This document shows, piece by piece, positions 1 to 8,247 of a DNA stretch of 64,000 nt. Under the pieces are notes generated by a model. It made no database searches and was not told where the DNA came from. It worked only from the letters and a program-made list of their open reading frames with translations. Source of the stretch: JBKHYJ01 sp046565505 (lineage in GTDB: Bacteria > Acidobacteriota > Blastocatellia > UBA7656); the NCBI GenBank assembly GCA_046565505.1, contig JBKHYJ010000045.1:88183-152182 (forward strand), given 5' to 3'. How positions within the stretch are numbered: the first letter of the stretch is position 1; each line of letters starts with the position of its first letter. Made by a program: the position numbers and the translations under genes.

Positions 1-825
1 TCCGCGCCCGTCTTCTCCTTCCCTAATGGCGTCGCAGTAGCCGCGAACGGGACCATCTACGTCACGGAAAACGGCAACAACGTCGTGCGCAGGATTCGCA
101 GGTCGGGCGTCGCCCGCTTGGTTGATACTTTTGCCGGCACGTTCACTTTTATAACTGACGAAGACAGACGGAAGCGGCTCAACAGCACCCGCATCGGCAT
201 AGACGGCTTTCACGATGGCAGCCTGCTCGAAGCCTCTTTCCGCCTCCCCGATGACATTTTGATCGCGCCCGATGGGACGATCTACGTAGCGGACGCCGGC
301 AACCACAGCATACGCCGCATCGTCGGAAACCAGGTCGAAGTCTTCGCCGGCAATGGGGTGGCGGGGTTCGCCGATGGCAGCCTTGAAAATGCGAGGTTCG
401 ACACTCCAACGGGGCTCGCCATCTCGCCCGATGGCCGCTTCATCTTCGTCGCCGACACCAGGAACAATCGCGTGCGGAGGATAGACGTGCTGAACCGCCG
501 CGTGGACACCGTCGCGGGCAGCGGGAACACGGGGGTGGAGGATGGGCCCGCCAGCGACGCCTCCTTCAACCAGCCCATAGGGCTCGCGCTCGACTCGGAC
601 GGCACGCTTTACGTGAGTGAGGTTTTCGGCAATGACGTACGCCGCATAGACCCTTCGGGCAACGTGAGCACGCTCGCCGGCGGCGGCAACGCCAAGTTCC
701 GCGATGGCCTCGGGGTTGACGCGAAATTCAATCAGCCGAGGGGGCTCGCTATCGACCCGCAGCGCAGGGCCCTCTACGTGGCCGACACGGAGAACTTCCG
801 CATAAGGAGGATAGAGCTGCGCTGA
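1..825 (+). CDS. NHL-repeat protein, 5' end missing
   Basis: The frame is open from the first base, so the gene starts outside the window; the visible part is about 274 residues. It consists of repeats of roughly 50 residues with the pattern P-x-G-[IL]-A-[IL]-x-x-D-G-x-[IL]-Y-V-A-D-[ST]-x-N-x-R-[IV]-R-R-I, each followed by an AG-G-x-G-x-x-D-G segment. This is the NHL beta-propeller signature; at least four blades are visible. NHL propellers of this kind are usually exported or surface-exposed binding modules without a catalytic site. The N-terminus is absent, so a signal peptide or other domain cannot be judged. It ends in TGA and is followed by an intrinsic terminator at 867-897. No specific ligand can be named. 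Confidence 0.85.
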   Translation, partial: SAPVFSFPNGVAVAANGTIYVTENGNNVVRRIRRSGVARLVDTFAGTFTFITDEDRRKRLNSTRIGIDGFHDGSLLEASFRLPDDILIAPDGTIYVADAGNHSIRRIVGNQVEVFAGNGVAGFADGSLENARFDTPTGLAISPDGRFIFVADTRNNRVRRIDVLNRRVDTVAGSGNTGVEDGPASDASFNQPIGLALDSDGTLYVSEVFGNDVRRIDPSGNVSTLAGGGNAKFRDGLGVDAKFNQPRGLAIDPQRRALYVADTENFRIRRIELR

Positions 826-866
826 GCGGCCGACCGGGGAATTAATCGGGTCAGAACTTGATCGTG

Positions 867-897
867 TGGGCCGCGCTTACCGCCGGCCCATTTTTTT
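867..897 (+). terminator. Intrinsic terminator after NHL gene
   Basis: A 7-bp stem (TGGGCCG 867-873 pairing with CGGCCCA 884-890), a 10-nt loop and seven consecutive T (891-897). It lies 42 bp after the NHL stop and is oriented to stop plus-strand transcription before the convergent infA gene. Confidence 0.8.
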
Positions 898-971
898 CCC
901 GCTGATATTTCTGCCGCGGCGCAGGCCCGACCGGCCCGGCTCTCTCGCCTGTGAACGGTGATTGGATTCGA

Positions 972-1193
972 CTAGCTGCGGTGGCGGTAGGTTATGCGTC
1001 CCTTCGTCAGGTCGTAAGGTGATAACTCTACGGTTACTTTATCGCCCGGCAAGACCTTGATGAAGTTCTTACGCATCTTGCCCGATAGGTGCGCAAGTAT
1101 CAAATGCCCTTCGCCTATCTGCACCTTGAAGGTGGCATTCGGAAGAGAATCCGTAACGGTCCCCTCTACAGGAATCATATCGTCTTTTGGAAT
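972..1193 (-). CDS. infA: Translation initiation factor IF-1 with an ATT start
   Basis: This encodes IF-1, the small OB-fold (S1-like) protein that occupies the 30S A site during initiation. The body matches the family closely: EGTV..LPN.TFKV, GH...AH.SGK.R...[23 protein letters not shown]. The first in-frame ATG (1178) would cut five residues that the family normally has and lies 22 bases from the ribosome binding site. Reading from ATT at 1193 gives [13 protein letters not shown], which aligns end to end with the usual MAKDDVIEVEGTV, gives 73 residues (family about 72), and puts the start 7 bases after a GGAGG at 1205-1201. No ATG, GTG or TTG exists between the GGAGG and the ATG. I therefore call ATT as the start. 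It is transcribed alone on the minus strand, away from ribosomal protein genes. Confidence 0.9.
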   Translation of the reverse strand: MPKDDMIPVEGTVTDSLPNATFKVQIGEGHLILAHLSGKMRKNFIKVLPGDKVTVELSPYDLTKGRITYRHRS

Positions 1194-1496
1194 AGTAACA
1201 CCTCCTTACCGCTGGTGGCGCAGGCCGCGACCTTGCGCTTTTTCGGGATCGAACGGGCGGCCCCCGCCCGCTCTATAACGTAAGAATACCCCATAGCTTT
1301 AATTCAGTCTACGACTCTCTTACATAATCAACTGCCCGGGCCCTTTGTGTGAGATTGGCCGCTTATGGAGCCTTGAGTCTTCGCATATGCCCCTCCGCAA
1401 ACCCGAAAGCGGAATTCGATTTGCTCTTATGAAACCGGGAAACGGGAAATATGATGGCGAATCTCTTACCCTGGCTTAATATTTATCGCGAATAAA

Positions 1497-1517
1497 CTTG
1501 ACAACAATAGACTCAGA
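1497..1517. promoter_or_regulatory. HAIR-like inverted repeat (possible HspR operator)
   Basis: CTTGACA, 7 bases, ACTCAGA. The HspR-associated inverted repeat (HAIR) consensus is CTTGAGT-N7-ACTCAAG; the spacing is exact and 10 of 14 positions match, with the outer CTTGA and inner ACTCA fully kept. It overlaps the -35 element and spacer of the dnaJ promoter, the position expected for repression. The genes behind it (dnaJ-like, clpB, lon) are the classes controlled by HspR in actinobacteria. No hspR gene is in the window, so this is a motif-based inference. Confidence 0.45.
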
Positions 1518-1526
1518 TTTTATATT
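1498..1526 (+). promoter_or_regulatory. Sigma70-type promoter of the chaperone/protease block
   Basis: TTGACA at 1498-1503, a 17-base spacer and TATATT at 1521-1526: a perfect -35 and a 5/6 -10 box. The predicted start is near 1533, giving a leader of about 75 bases before dnaJ. It is one of the strongest promoter matches in the window. Confidence 0.75.
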
Positions 1527-1607
1527 ATTAGTGTTGAAGATTTGCGCGTCTGCTATTTCCATAAATAAGCAGACTAAACGGGCGAAAAGAACAGAGAGCG
1601 AAGCTCA

Positions 1608-2648
1608 ATGGCGGTGAAATTCAAAGATTACTACGAGGTCCTCGGCGTAAAGCGGGACGCGACGGATGAGCAGATACGGCAGGCTTACCGCAAGCTTGCC
1701 CGCAAGCATCATCCGGATGTGAATCCGGGTGATAAGGCCGCCGAGGAGAAATTCAAGCAGATTAACGAGGCCAATGAAGTATTGTCGGACCCCGAGAAGC
1801 GGAAGCGGTACGACCTGCTCGGGGCCAACTGGAAGGATGGGGCAGAGTTCACGCCGCCGCCCGGCTGGGGCCGCGTGAACGTGGAGTACGAAGACCTCGG
1901 CAACATCTTCGGCGGCGGGGGCGGCGCTTTCAGCGATTTCTTCGAGACGCTTTTCGGGGGCGGAAGGCCTGCGGGCGGACAGGGTGAGCACCAGCGCAGG
2001 CGCGGCGGCAGTCGCCCCCGCCCGGCGAAGGGCCAGGATGCCGAAGCCGAGATGGAGATTTCGCTCGAAGACGCGCACCGCGGGGTGCGCCAGCGAATCA
2101 CGCTTCAAGGGACGCGCGCGTGCCCGACCTGTAACGGCACGGGCACTTCGTCCGGCGTCGTCTGTTCGACTTGCAGGGGGGCCGGGCAGGTCCTGAATCC
2201 TAAGACGATAGACGTGAACATACCGCCGGGGGCCCGCGAGGGGTCCGTCATAAAAGTAGCCAAGCAGGGCCAGGGCGGTTCCGGCGGCACAGAGCCGGGT
2301 GATCTTTACATAAAGCTGAAGGTCAAGCCTCACCCTATTTTTACACCGTCCGGGGACGACCTCATGGTCGAGCTCCCTGTGTCGGCATCCGAGGCGGTCC
2401 TGGGGGCGACAATCGAAGTCCCGACCATAGACGGTAAGGCCGAGATGAAGATACCCGCGGGGGCTCAGGGCGGCCAGCGGATGAGGCTGAGGGGGCAGGG
2501 CTTGAACAAGCGCGGGGGCGGGCGCGGCGACCAGTACGTTAAGCTGAAGGTCGTCGTGCCGACTCACCCTTCGGAGCGGGAGAAGCAACTCTATGAGGAG
2601 CTGGCGAAGGGCTCACACTTCGACCCGCGCGCGGGCTGGGAGAAGTAG
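1608..2648 (+). CDS. dnaJ: DnaJ-family co-chaperone with a reduced zinc region
   Basis: 346 residues. An N-terminal J domain (about residues 6-75) carries the HPD tripeptide at 35-37, needed to stimulate DnaK ATPase. A glycine-rich stretch follows (about 100-130), then a C-terminal substrate-binding domain with DnaJ-C features ([31 protein letters not shown]). Between them only two CxxCxGxG repeats are present (172-179 and 186-193), where classical DnaJ has four, so at most one zinc site can form. The protein is thus between DnaJ and CbpA. It is the first gene behind the 1498-1526 promoter, and clpB follows 117 bases later. It would deliver unfolded proteins to DnaK and to ClpB-dependent disaggregation. 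Confidence 0.92.
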   Translation: MAVKFKDYYEVLGVKRDATDEQIRQAYRKLARKHHPDVNPGDKAAEEKFKQINEANEVLSDPEKRKRYDLLGANWKDGAEFTPPPGWGRVNVEYEDLGNIFGGGGGAFSDFFETLFGGGRPAGGQGEHQRRRGGSRPRPAKGQDAEAEMEISLEDAHRGVRQRITLQGTRACPTCNGTGTSSGVVCSTCRGAGQVLNPKTIDVNIPPGAREGSVIKVAKQGQGGSGGTEPGDLYIKLKVKPHPIFTPSGDDLMVELPVSASEAVLGATIEVPTIDGKAEMKIPAGAQGGQRMRLRGQGLNKRGGGRGDQYVKLKVVVPTHPSEREKQLYEELAKGSHFDPRAGWEK

Positions 2649-2765
2649 GAAAAAGGCGGGCCATCAGTGACGAACGAAGAATGAGTGAATAGGCGAGCCG
2701 CGGGGCGGCCTTCACTCGTACGTCCGTCGCCATGCGCCCGTAGTCGATCGGTGGAGGTGAACAGA

Positions 2766-5399
2766 ATGGACATCAATCGTTTTACAGAGAAGGCCCAAGA
2801 GGCTATTCGCGCCGCTCAGACGCTCGCGACGCGCTACAGCAATCAGCAGATCGAAGTCGAGCACCTGCTGCTCACTCTACTCGAACAGCAAGGCGGGCTC
2901 GTCCCCTCCGTACTGGCGAGGGCTGGCGTCAACGTCGAGTCTTTGAGGCAGTCTGTCGAGAGCGACGTGAATAGGCTGCCGAAGGTGACGGGGCCTTCGG
3001 GGCCAGTCGATCAGGTCTACATCACGGCGCGCCTTAACAAGGTTTTCGTGGCCGCCGAGGACGAGGCGAAGAAGCTCAAAGACGAGTACATAAGCGTAGA
3101 GCATTTATTATTAGCGATACTGGACGAAGGCGGCGCGGCGTCCCGCGCCCTGAAGACGGCGGGCGCCACGCATGACCGTATTCAGAAGGCGCTCGTCGAG
3201 GTGCGCGGCCACCAGCGCGTCACTTCCCAGAACCCCGAGGCGACTTACGAATCGCTCGAGCGTTACGGGCGCGACCTGACGCAGTCCGCGAGCCAGGGGA
3301 AGCTCGACCCCGTCATAGGACGCGATGAAGAGATACGCAGGGTCATTCAGGTGCTCTCGCGCCGCACGAAGAATAACCCGGTGCTGATAGGCGAGCCGGG
3401 CGTCGGCAAGACCGCGATAGTGGAGGGCCTCGCCCAGCGGATCATACGTGGCGACGTGCCCGAGAGCCTGAAGAACAAGCGCATAGTCGCACTCGACATG
3501 GGCGCGCTGGTCGCCGGCGCGAAGTACCGCGGCGAATTCGAGGAGCGGCTCAAGGCCGTGCTCAAAGAGATACAGGCCTCGGAGGGCGAAATCATTCTCT
3601 TCATAGACGAGATGCACACGATAGTCGGAGCGGGCGCGGCGGAAGGCTCTATGGACGCCTCGAACCTGCTCAAGCCTATGCTCGCGCGCGGCGAGCTCCA
3701 CTGCATCGGCGCGACCACGCTGGACGAATACCGCAAGCACGTCGAGAAGGACGCGGCGCTGGAGCGGCGGTTCCAGCCGGTCATGGTGGACCAGCCCACG
3801 GTCGAAGACACCATCTCCATCTTAAGGGGCTTGAAGGAACGTTACGAAGTGCACCACGGCGTGCGGATCAAAGACTCGGCGCTCGTGTCGGCCGCGATTC
3901 TTTCGCACAGGTACATCGCGGACCGCTTCCTGCCCGACAAGGCGATAGACCTCGTCGACGAGGCCGCGGCCAAGCTAAGGACCGAGATAGACTCCATGCC
4001 CGCCGAGCTCGACGAGATCCTGCGCCGCGTGATGCAGCTGGAGATCGAGCGCGAGGCACTGAAGAAGGAGACGGACGCTGCGTCGGGCCAGCGGCTGGAG
4101 AAGCTCGAAAAAGAGATCGCCAACCTCAAGGCCGACGCGGACCAGCTCAAGGCTCAGTGGCAGTCGGAGAAAGAGTCCGTCCAAAAGATCCGCTCCATAC
4201 GCGAAGAGATAGAGCAGGCGAAGCTGGACATCGAAATAGCCGAGCGCGAGTACGACCTCAACCGCGCCGCGGAGCTGCGCTACGGCAAGCTCAACCAGTT
4301 GGAGAAACAACTGCGCGAGCATGAGGAGGGGCTTGATAACCAGAAGTCGCGAGGCAGGCTGCTGAAAGAGGAGGTCGACGAGGAGGACATCGCCGAGGTC
4401 GTCAGCCGGTGGACGGGCGTGCCCGTCTCGAAGCTGCTCGAAGGCGAGCTCCAGAAGCTGCTATCGCTCGAAGATCACCTGCACCGCCGCGTCATCGGGC
4501 AGGACGAGGCCGTGAGCGCCGTCGCCGACGCCGTGATCCGCGCGCGCTCGGGCCTGAAGGACCCGAACCGCCCGATAGGCTCGTTCATCTTCCTGGGCCC
4601 CACGGGCGTGGGCAAGACGGAGCTGGCCAGGGCGCTCGCCGAGTTCCTCTTCGACGACGAGCACGCGATGATACGCATAGACATGTCCGAGTACCAGGAG
4701 AAGCACACGGTCGCGCGGCTGATAGGCGCGCCGCCCGGCTACGTCGGCTACGAGGAGGGCGGGCAACTGTCGGAGGCCGTCCGCCGCAGGCCCTACTCCG
4801 TCGTGCTGTTCGACGAGATCGAGAAGGCGCACCACGACGTGTTCAACGTGCTGCTCCAGATACTCGACGACGGCAGGCTGACGGATGGGCAGGGCCGCGT
4901 CGTGAACTTTAAGAACACGATAATAATCATGACGTCGAACATCGGCAGCCAGTTCATACTGGAATACCGCGGCCAGCTCGGCGGCGCGCAGTACGACCAG
5001 ATGAAGGAGGGCGTGCTTGACGCGCTGCGCCACCACTTCAGGCCCGAGTTCTTGAACCGCGTGGACGAGATAATCGTATTCCACGCGCTGACCGAAGAGG
5101 ACTTGAAGCAGATCGTGGACATACAGCTCGAACGGCTGCGCGGCCGCCTCGCCGAGCGCAGGATCACGCTGGAGCTCACCGACGACGCCAAGTCGCACCT
5201 GGCGCGGGCCGGCTACGACCCCGTCTACGGCGCGAGGCCATTGAAGCGGGCCATCCAGCGCGAGATAGAGACGCCGCTCTCGCGGCTAATACTGAAGGGC
5301 GACGTGAAGGATAACTCCGTCGTGCGCGCGGGCGTGTCGGCCGGCGGCGTAACCTTCTCGCCCCAGCCGCTCGCCGCCGAGGCGGAGGCGGGGCGGTGA
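2766..5399 (+). CDS. clpB: ClpB protein disaggregase (Hsp100)
   Basis: 877 residues, the normal ClpB size. The chosen ATG (2766) follows GGAGGTGA at the correct distance; the longer open frame upstream lacks one. Order of domains: Clp N-domain repeats (about 5-150), first AAA+ module with Walker A GEPGVGKT (209-216), Walker B ILFIDEMH and sensor region, a long charged middle-domain coiled coil (about 405-530) that interacts with DnaK, second AAA+ module with Walker A GPTGVGKT (611-618) and [11 protein letters not shown], then the C-terminal D2-small domain. The middle domain separates it from ClpA and ClpC. With DnaK/DnaJ it threads aggregated proteins through a hexameric ring in the cytoplasm. 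It lies between the dnaJ-like gene and ribosome/protease-related genes in one direction. Confidence 0.97.
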   Translation: MDINRFTEKAQEAIRAAQTLATRYSNQQIEVEHLLLTLLEQQGGLVPSVLARAGVNVESLRQSVESDVNRLPKVTGPSGPVDQVYITARLNKVFVAAEDEAKKLKDEYISVEHLLLAILDEGGAASRALKTAGATHDRIQKALVEVRGHQRVTSQNPEATYESLERYGRDLTQSASQGKLDPVIGRDEEIRRVIQVLSRRTKNNPVLIGEPGVGKTAIVEGLAQRIIRGDVPESLKNKRIVALDMGALVAGAKYRGEFEERLKAVLKEIQASEGEIILFIDEMHTIVGAGAAEGSMDASNLLKPMLARGELHCIGATTLDEYRKHVEKDAALERRFQPVMVDQPTVEDTISILRGLKERYEVHHGVRIKDSALVSAAILSHRYIADRFLPDKAIDLVDEAAAKLRTEIDSMPAELDEILRRVMQLEIEREALKKETDAASGQRLEKLEKEIANLKADADQLKAQWQSEKESVQKIRSIREEIEQAKLDIEIAEREYDLNRAAELRYGKLNQLEKQLREHEEGLDNQKSRGRLLKEEVDEEDIAEVVSRWTGVPVSKLLEGELQKLLSLEDHLHRRVIGQDEAVSAVADAVIRARSGLKDPNRPIGSFIFLGPTGVGKTELARALAEFLFDDEHAMIRIDMSEYQEKHTVARLIGAPPGYVGYEEGGQLSEAVRRRPYSVVLFDEIEKAHHDVFNVLLQILDDGRLTDGQGRVVNFKNTIIIMTSNIGSQFILEYRGQLGGAQYDQMKEGVLDALRHHFRPEFLNRVDEIIVFHALTEEDLKQIVDIQLERLRGRLAERRITLELTDDAKSHLARAGYDPVYGARPLKRAIQREIETPLSRLILKGDVKDNSVVRAGVSAGGVTFSPQPLAAEAEAGR

Positions 5400-5482
5400 G
5401 GCCCGGGCGAACGCCGCTCGCGGTGAGCGAAGAGGTCACCCGCCGCAGTCGCGGCGCCCGCGCTTCGGCGTTCGTCGTTTCC

Positions 5483-5493
5483 TGTGCTATCAT
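5483..5493 (+). promoter_or_regulatory. Possible extended -10 promoter
   Basis: TGCTATCAT (TG at 5485-5486, -10 TATCAT at 5488-5493) has the TGnTATnAT form of an extended -10 element. No good -35 box lies upstream. It would start a transcript about 35 bases before the small gene at 5537 and could make the downstream genes partly independent of clpB. Confidence 0.35.
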
Positions 5494-5536
5494 GAATGTA
5501 CGATCTTTTGATGATTGAAAACGGAGGTTAAGTCGT

Positions 5537-5869
5537 ATGCGCGAGATGTATGTGATGCGCCGTGCGAACGGCGACCTTTTCGCGGAAGAGATAGGTGGGA
5601 GGCTGCGCATCCCCGTCTGGACCGACCTCGAAGTGGCCGCCCGTTACAAAGAGCGCAACCCGGAGCTGATGATATTCTTGCCTATGCGGTTGACCCGCCC
5701 GTTGATGAGAAAGATTGAAAGCGGGCTCGGACGCGAAGGGACCAGAGAGTTCTTCCTTTTATCCGAGAACGCCCCGGACGCTTACCTTGACGATGGGAGA
5801 CCTATCTCGCTAGAGGAAATCTTCCCTGAGGGTGAAATCACCTCACAGCCTGCACACTCCCGGGTCTGA
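5537..5869 (+). CDS. Small conserved protein, DUF2750/SseB-like
   Basis: 110 residues, soluble, no signal peptide. A GGAGG ten bases upstream supports the ATG. The N-terminal half (YVM....GDLFAEEIGGRLRIPVWTDLEVAARY) resembles small DUF2750/SseB-type domains in which a GG-x-x-IPVW-x-D-x-x-x-A block is common; this is a pattern impression, not a database match. The C-terminal part is acidic (SLEEIFPEGE). No catalytic motif is visible. It sits between clpB and the eRF1-like gene, 70 bases before the latter, so a role in the same stress response is possible but unproven. Confidence 0.7.
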   Translation: MREMYVMRRANGDLFAEEIGGRLRIPVWTDLEVAARYKERNPELMIFLPMRLTRPLMRKIESGLGREGTREFFLLSENAPDAYLDDGRPISLEEIFPEGEITSQPAHSRV

Positions 5870-5938
5870 ATTGATCGACCGCGCAGCGGCAGGTTACGAA
5901 TAATAGGGCCTCGCGAGGGACACCGAAGGAGGATGGGC

Positions 5939-7075
5939 ATGATCTCTTACGACGACATACGCCAGTTACAGCAGTATCAACCTGGCCCGGATTCATTCAT
6001 TCTCAGCCTGTACATCAACATAGACCAGTCGGACGCCGCCAACCTCAACCGCGGCTTTGAAACGAGCCTCGAGAATCTGTTCCGCCGCATGGCCGACGGC
6101 CAGGCGTCCGGCGAAAACCACAAGCAGAGGCTTGAGGCGGAGTGCCGGCGCGTGCTGGATTTCTTGAGAGATTACACGCCGAAGGGGAGGGGGCTAGTCA
6201 TATTCAGCGATTCGAGCCAGGACTTCTGGTGGCAGCGCGATTTGCAGGTGGCGCTGCCGACCGAGGGGCGCTGGTCGGAAAACCCTTGGGTCAGGCCGCT
6301 TCTAGAAGTGCTCGAGGACCACGACCAGTTCTGCGTCGTGCTCATTGACAAGCAGCGCGCGCGGATACTGACGGTCGACGCCACGGGCATGGAGCAGCAG
6401 GCCGAAATCCTGTCGGACGTGCCCAACAAGCATGCCACCACGGGGACCGATCACATCATGTCGCAGACGCAGATGCAGCGCGACCACGCGCAGCACGTGC
6501 AGTGGCATGTCAAGCGCGTGGCCGACGAGCTTGCGGCCATCATCGACCGCAAGAAGCTGGCGCGGATCGTCGTCGGCGGGCCGGTCGAAGCGACCTCCAC
6601 CTTCACCAACGAGCTGCCGAAGCGGCTCCAGCAGATGGTCATAGGCACGATCTCGGTGCCGCTGGATTCCAGCTACGAGCGGCTGTCGAACGAGATGAGG
6701 AAGGTGCAGGAGAAGGCCGAGCACGAGGACGAGGCGAAGATAGTCGAGTCTATGATCACGGCCGCGATGAAGGGCGAGCGTGCCGTGCTCGGCATCTCCG
6801 AGACGCTCGCGGCGATCCAGGAGCAGAGGGTTTACCGCCTTGTGGTCGCGAGGGATTACCGCGTCGAGGGCAAAGAGTGCGACTCGTGCCAGGTGCTGGT
6901 CGCCGACGGGCTCGAGAAGTGTTCTTTCTGCGGCGGCGACCTCAAGCCCGCGCCAGACCTGGTCAACCGCGCCTCGCGCCGCGTGCTGGACCAGGCGGGC
7001 AAGGTCCAGATGGTGTCGGGCGAGGCGGCAGACAAACTCGCCGGCATAGGAATAGGCGCCGTCCTAAGGTTCTAG
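5939..7075 (+). CDS. eRF1-fold protein of the baeRF/Balon type
   Basis: 378 residues from the ATG at 5939, six bases after AAGGAGG; an ATG at 5933 overlaps that site and is less likely. The architecture follows bacterial homologues of archaeal/eukaryotic release factor 1 (baeRF families): an N-terminal domain with a short [10 protein letters not shown] strand, a middle domain with [15 protein letters not shown], and a third domain with RIVVGGP and a four-cysteine zinc ribbon near the C-terminus (CDSC...CSFC). There is no GGQ tripeptide, so peptide release is not expected. Known relatives include Balon, a ribosome hibernation factor that occupies the A site. Lying among clpB, clpP, hsp20 and lon, it probably acts on stressed or idle ribosomes. 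Assignment to a particular baeRF subfamily is uncertain. Confidence 0.75.
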   Translation: MISYDDIRQLQQYQPGPDSFILSLYINIDQSDAANLNRGFETSLENLFRRMADGQASGENHKQRLEAECRRVLDFLRDYTPKGRGLVIFSDSSQDFWWQRDLQVALPTEGRWSENPWVRPLLEVLEDHDQFCVVLIDKQRARILTVDATGMEQQAEILSDVPNKHATTGTDHIMSQTQMQRDHAQHVQWHVKRVADELAAIIDRKKLARIVVGGPVEATSTFTNELPKRLQQMVIGTISVPLDSSYERLSNEMRKVQEKAEHEDEAKIVESMITAAMKGERAVLGISETLAAIQEQRVYRLVVARDYRVEGKECDSCQVLVADGLEKCSFCGGDLKPAPDLVNRASRRVLDQAGKVQMVSGEAADKLAGIGIGAVLRF

Positions 7076-7188
7076 AGAAAGGATTGTTCGGCGGGGGCCC
7101 GCCGGGCGCGGGTTTCGGGCACAGGCGTCGCGCGATTCGCGAGGCGGCCCGGGGCCCGAGGCCGGCCCGCCCCGCCGCCCACCACCAT

Positions 7189-7812
7189 ATGTTAATACCG
7201 ACAGTCGTTGAGTCCACGAACAGGGGCGAGCGCCACTACGATATTTATTCCAGGCTGCTCAAAGAGAACATAATATTTCTGGGCACGCCGCTCTTTGAAG
7301 AAGTGGCGAACGTGATCGTGGCCGAATTGCTATACCTCGAATCGGAGGACCCGGACAGGGAAATCTCGATTTACATCAACAGCCCGGGCGGCTCGGTCTC
7401 GGCGGGGCTCGCCATCTACGACACGATGCAGTTCATAAAGCCTGACGTGGTGACCATCTGCATGGGGCAGGCCGCCTCGATGGCCGCCGTGCTGCTCGCG
7501 GCGGGCGCGAAGGGCAAGCGCTTTTCGCTCCCCAATTCGAGGATACTCATCCACCAGCCCTCTGTCGAAGGGATCGGCGGGCAGGCGACGGACGTGAGGA
7601 TCCATGCCGAAGAGATGCTGCGCATGCGCGCCGTGCTCTCGCGGATACTGGCCGACAGCACGGGCCAGCCATTCGAGAAGATTGACGAGGACGTGGAGCG
7701 CGACTTTATCCTCAGCCCGTCGCAGGCGGTCGAGTACGGGATCATTGATTCGGTACTGTCCTCGCGCGACCTGCGGCCCGCGGGCGAGTCGTTAGTTGGA
7801 GCAGGTAAATAA
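7189..7812 (+). CDS. clpP: ATP-dependent Clp protease proteolytic subunit
   Basis: 207 residues. The N-terminus [20 protein letters not shown] matches the conserved ClpP start, which fixes the ATG at 7189 although no Shine-Dalgarno sequence is visible and the frame stays open further upstream. Catalytic Ser97 lies in [11 protein letters not shown], His122 in SRILIHQP, and the aspartate lies in the DEDVERDF stretch (about 168-172). It forms the tetradecameric chamber that degrades proteins fed by ClpX, ClpA or ClpC; no such partner is adjacent here, where clpX or tig would be more usual. The stop codon overlaps the next start as TAATG, so it is translationally coupled to the Hsp20 gene. Confidence 0.96.
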   Translation: MLIPTVVESTNRGERHYDIYSRLLKENIIFLGTPLFEEVANVIVAELLYLESEDPDREISIYINSPGGSVSAGLAIYDTMQFIKPDVVTICMGQAASMAAVLLAAGAKGKRFSLPNSRILIHQPSVEGIGGQATDVRIHAEEMLRMRAVLSRILADSTGQPFEKIDEDVERDFILSPSQAVEYGIIDSVLSSRDLRPAGESLVGAGK

Positions 7813-8204
7813 TGGGAAAAAGCGTAAAGGTGTATGTCACGCGGCTGAGCGGGGAGGCGTCTTACCGCCGCCAGAGTGGCCCGCTGTGGCAACCGGCCGT
7901 CGACGTGTATCGCTGCCCGGAAGGCTGGAAAATTAAGTTCGACCTGGCGGGCGTCAAGCCGGAGGACGTGCAGGTCCTGGTGGCCGACGATCAGTTGATA
8001 GTTCGCGGGGTCCGCCGCGATTCCGTCATGACGGAAGGGTGGAGCTATTACCAGTTGGAAATCACGTACAGCCGGTTCGAGCGCGTGTTGAAGATTCCAT
8101 GCGCCCTGTCACAGGCGGAGATACGCAGCGAATTCATAGATGGCTGGTTCATACTGCACCTCGATTGCAATGGCGAAAGCCGTGGGCCGGAGGCAAGGGG
8201 CTAG
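7812..8204 (+). CDS. Hsp20 family small heat-shock protein
   Basis: 130 residues. An alpha-crystallin domain fills most of the protein (about 27-120): PAVDVYRCPEGWKIKFDLAG, GVKPEDVQVLV, DDQLIVRGVRR, YSRFERVLKIP and a final strand near FIDGWFILHLD. The usual A-x-x-x-N-G-V-L motif is altered to EFIDGWFIL and no C-terminal I-x-I anchor is visible, so oligomerisation may differ from classical members. These proteins hold unfolding clients without ATP. Its ATG overlaps the clpP stop by one base, and lon starts 43 bases after it, so clpP-hsp20-lon is almost certainly one transcript. Confidence 0.9.
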   Translation: MGKSVKVYVTRLSGEASYRRQSGPLWQPAVDVYRCPEGWKIKFDLAGVKPEDVQVLVADDQLIVRGVRRDSVMTEGWSYYQLEITYSRFERVLKIPCALSQAEIRSEFIDGWFILHLDCNGESRGPEARG

Positions 8205-8247
8205 GCGCTTTGTGGCCGGGGCCGGAACCCTACAGGGGAACAAGAGA

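Larger units (their letters stand above)
1194..1607. other. Divergent intergenic region infA / dnaJ
   Basis: 414 bases between the infA start and the dnaJ start. The plus-strand side holds the promoter and HAIR-like repeat listed separately. On the minus strand a weaker promoter for infA is possible: TAGACT (1311-1306), 17 bases, TATTCT (1288-1283), which would give a leader of about 80 bases. The remainder is locally AT-richer than its surroundings, with no coding signal. Confidence 0.4.

Noticed and set aside
6502..7188. Upstream extension of the clpP reading frame
   Set aside because: It runs through the eRF1-like gene in another frame, is Arg/Gly-rich and unlike ClpP; the family N-terminus begins at 7189.
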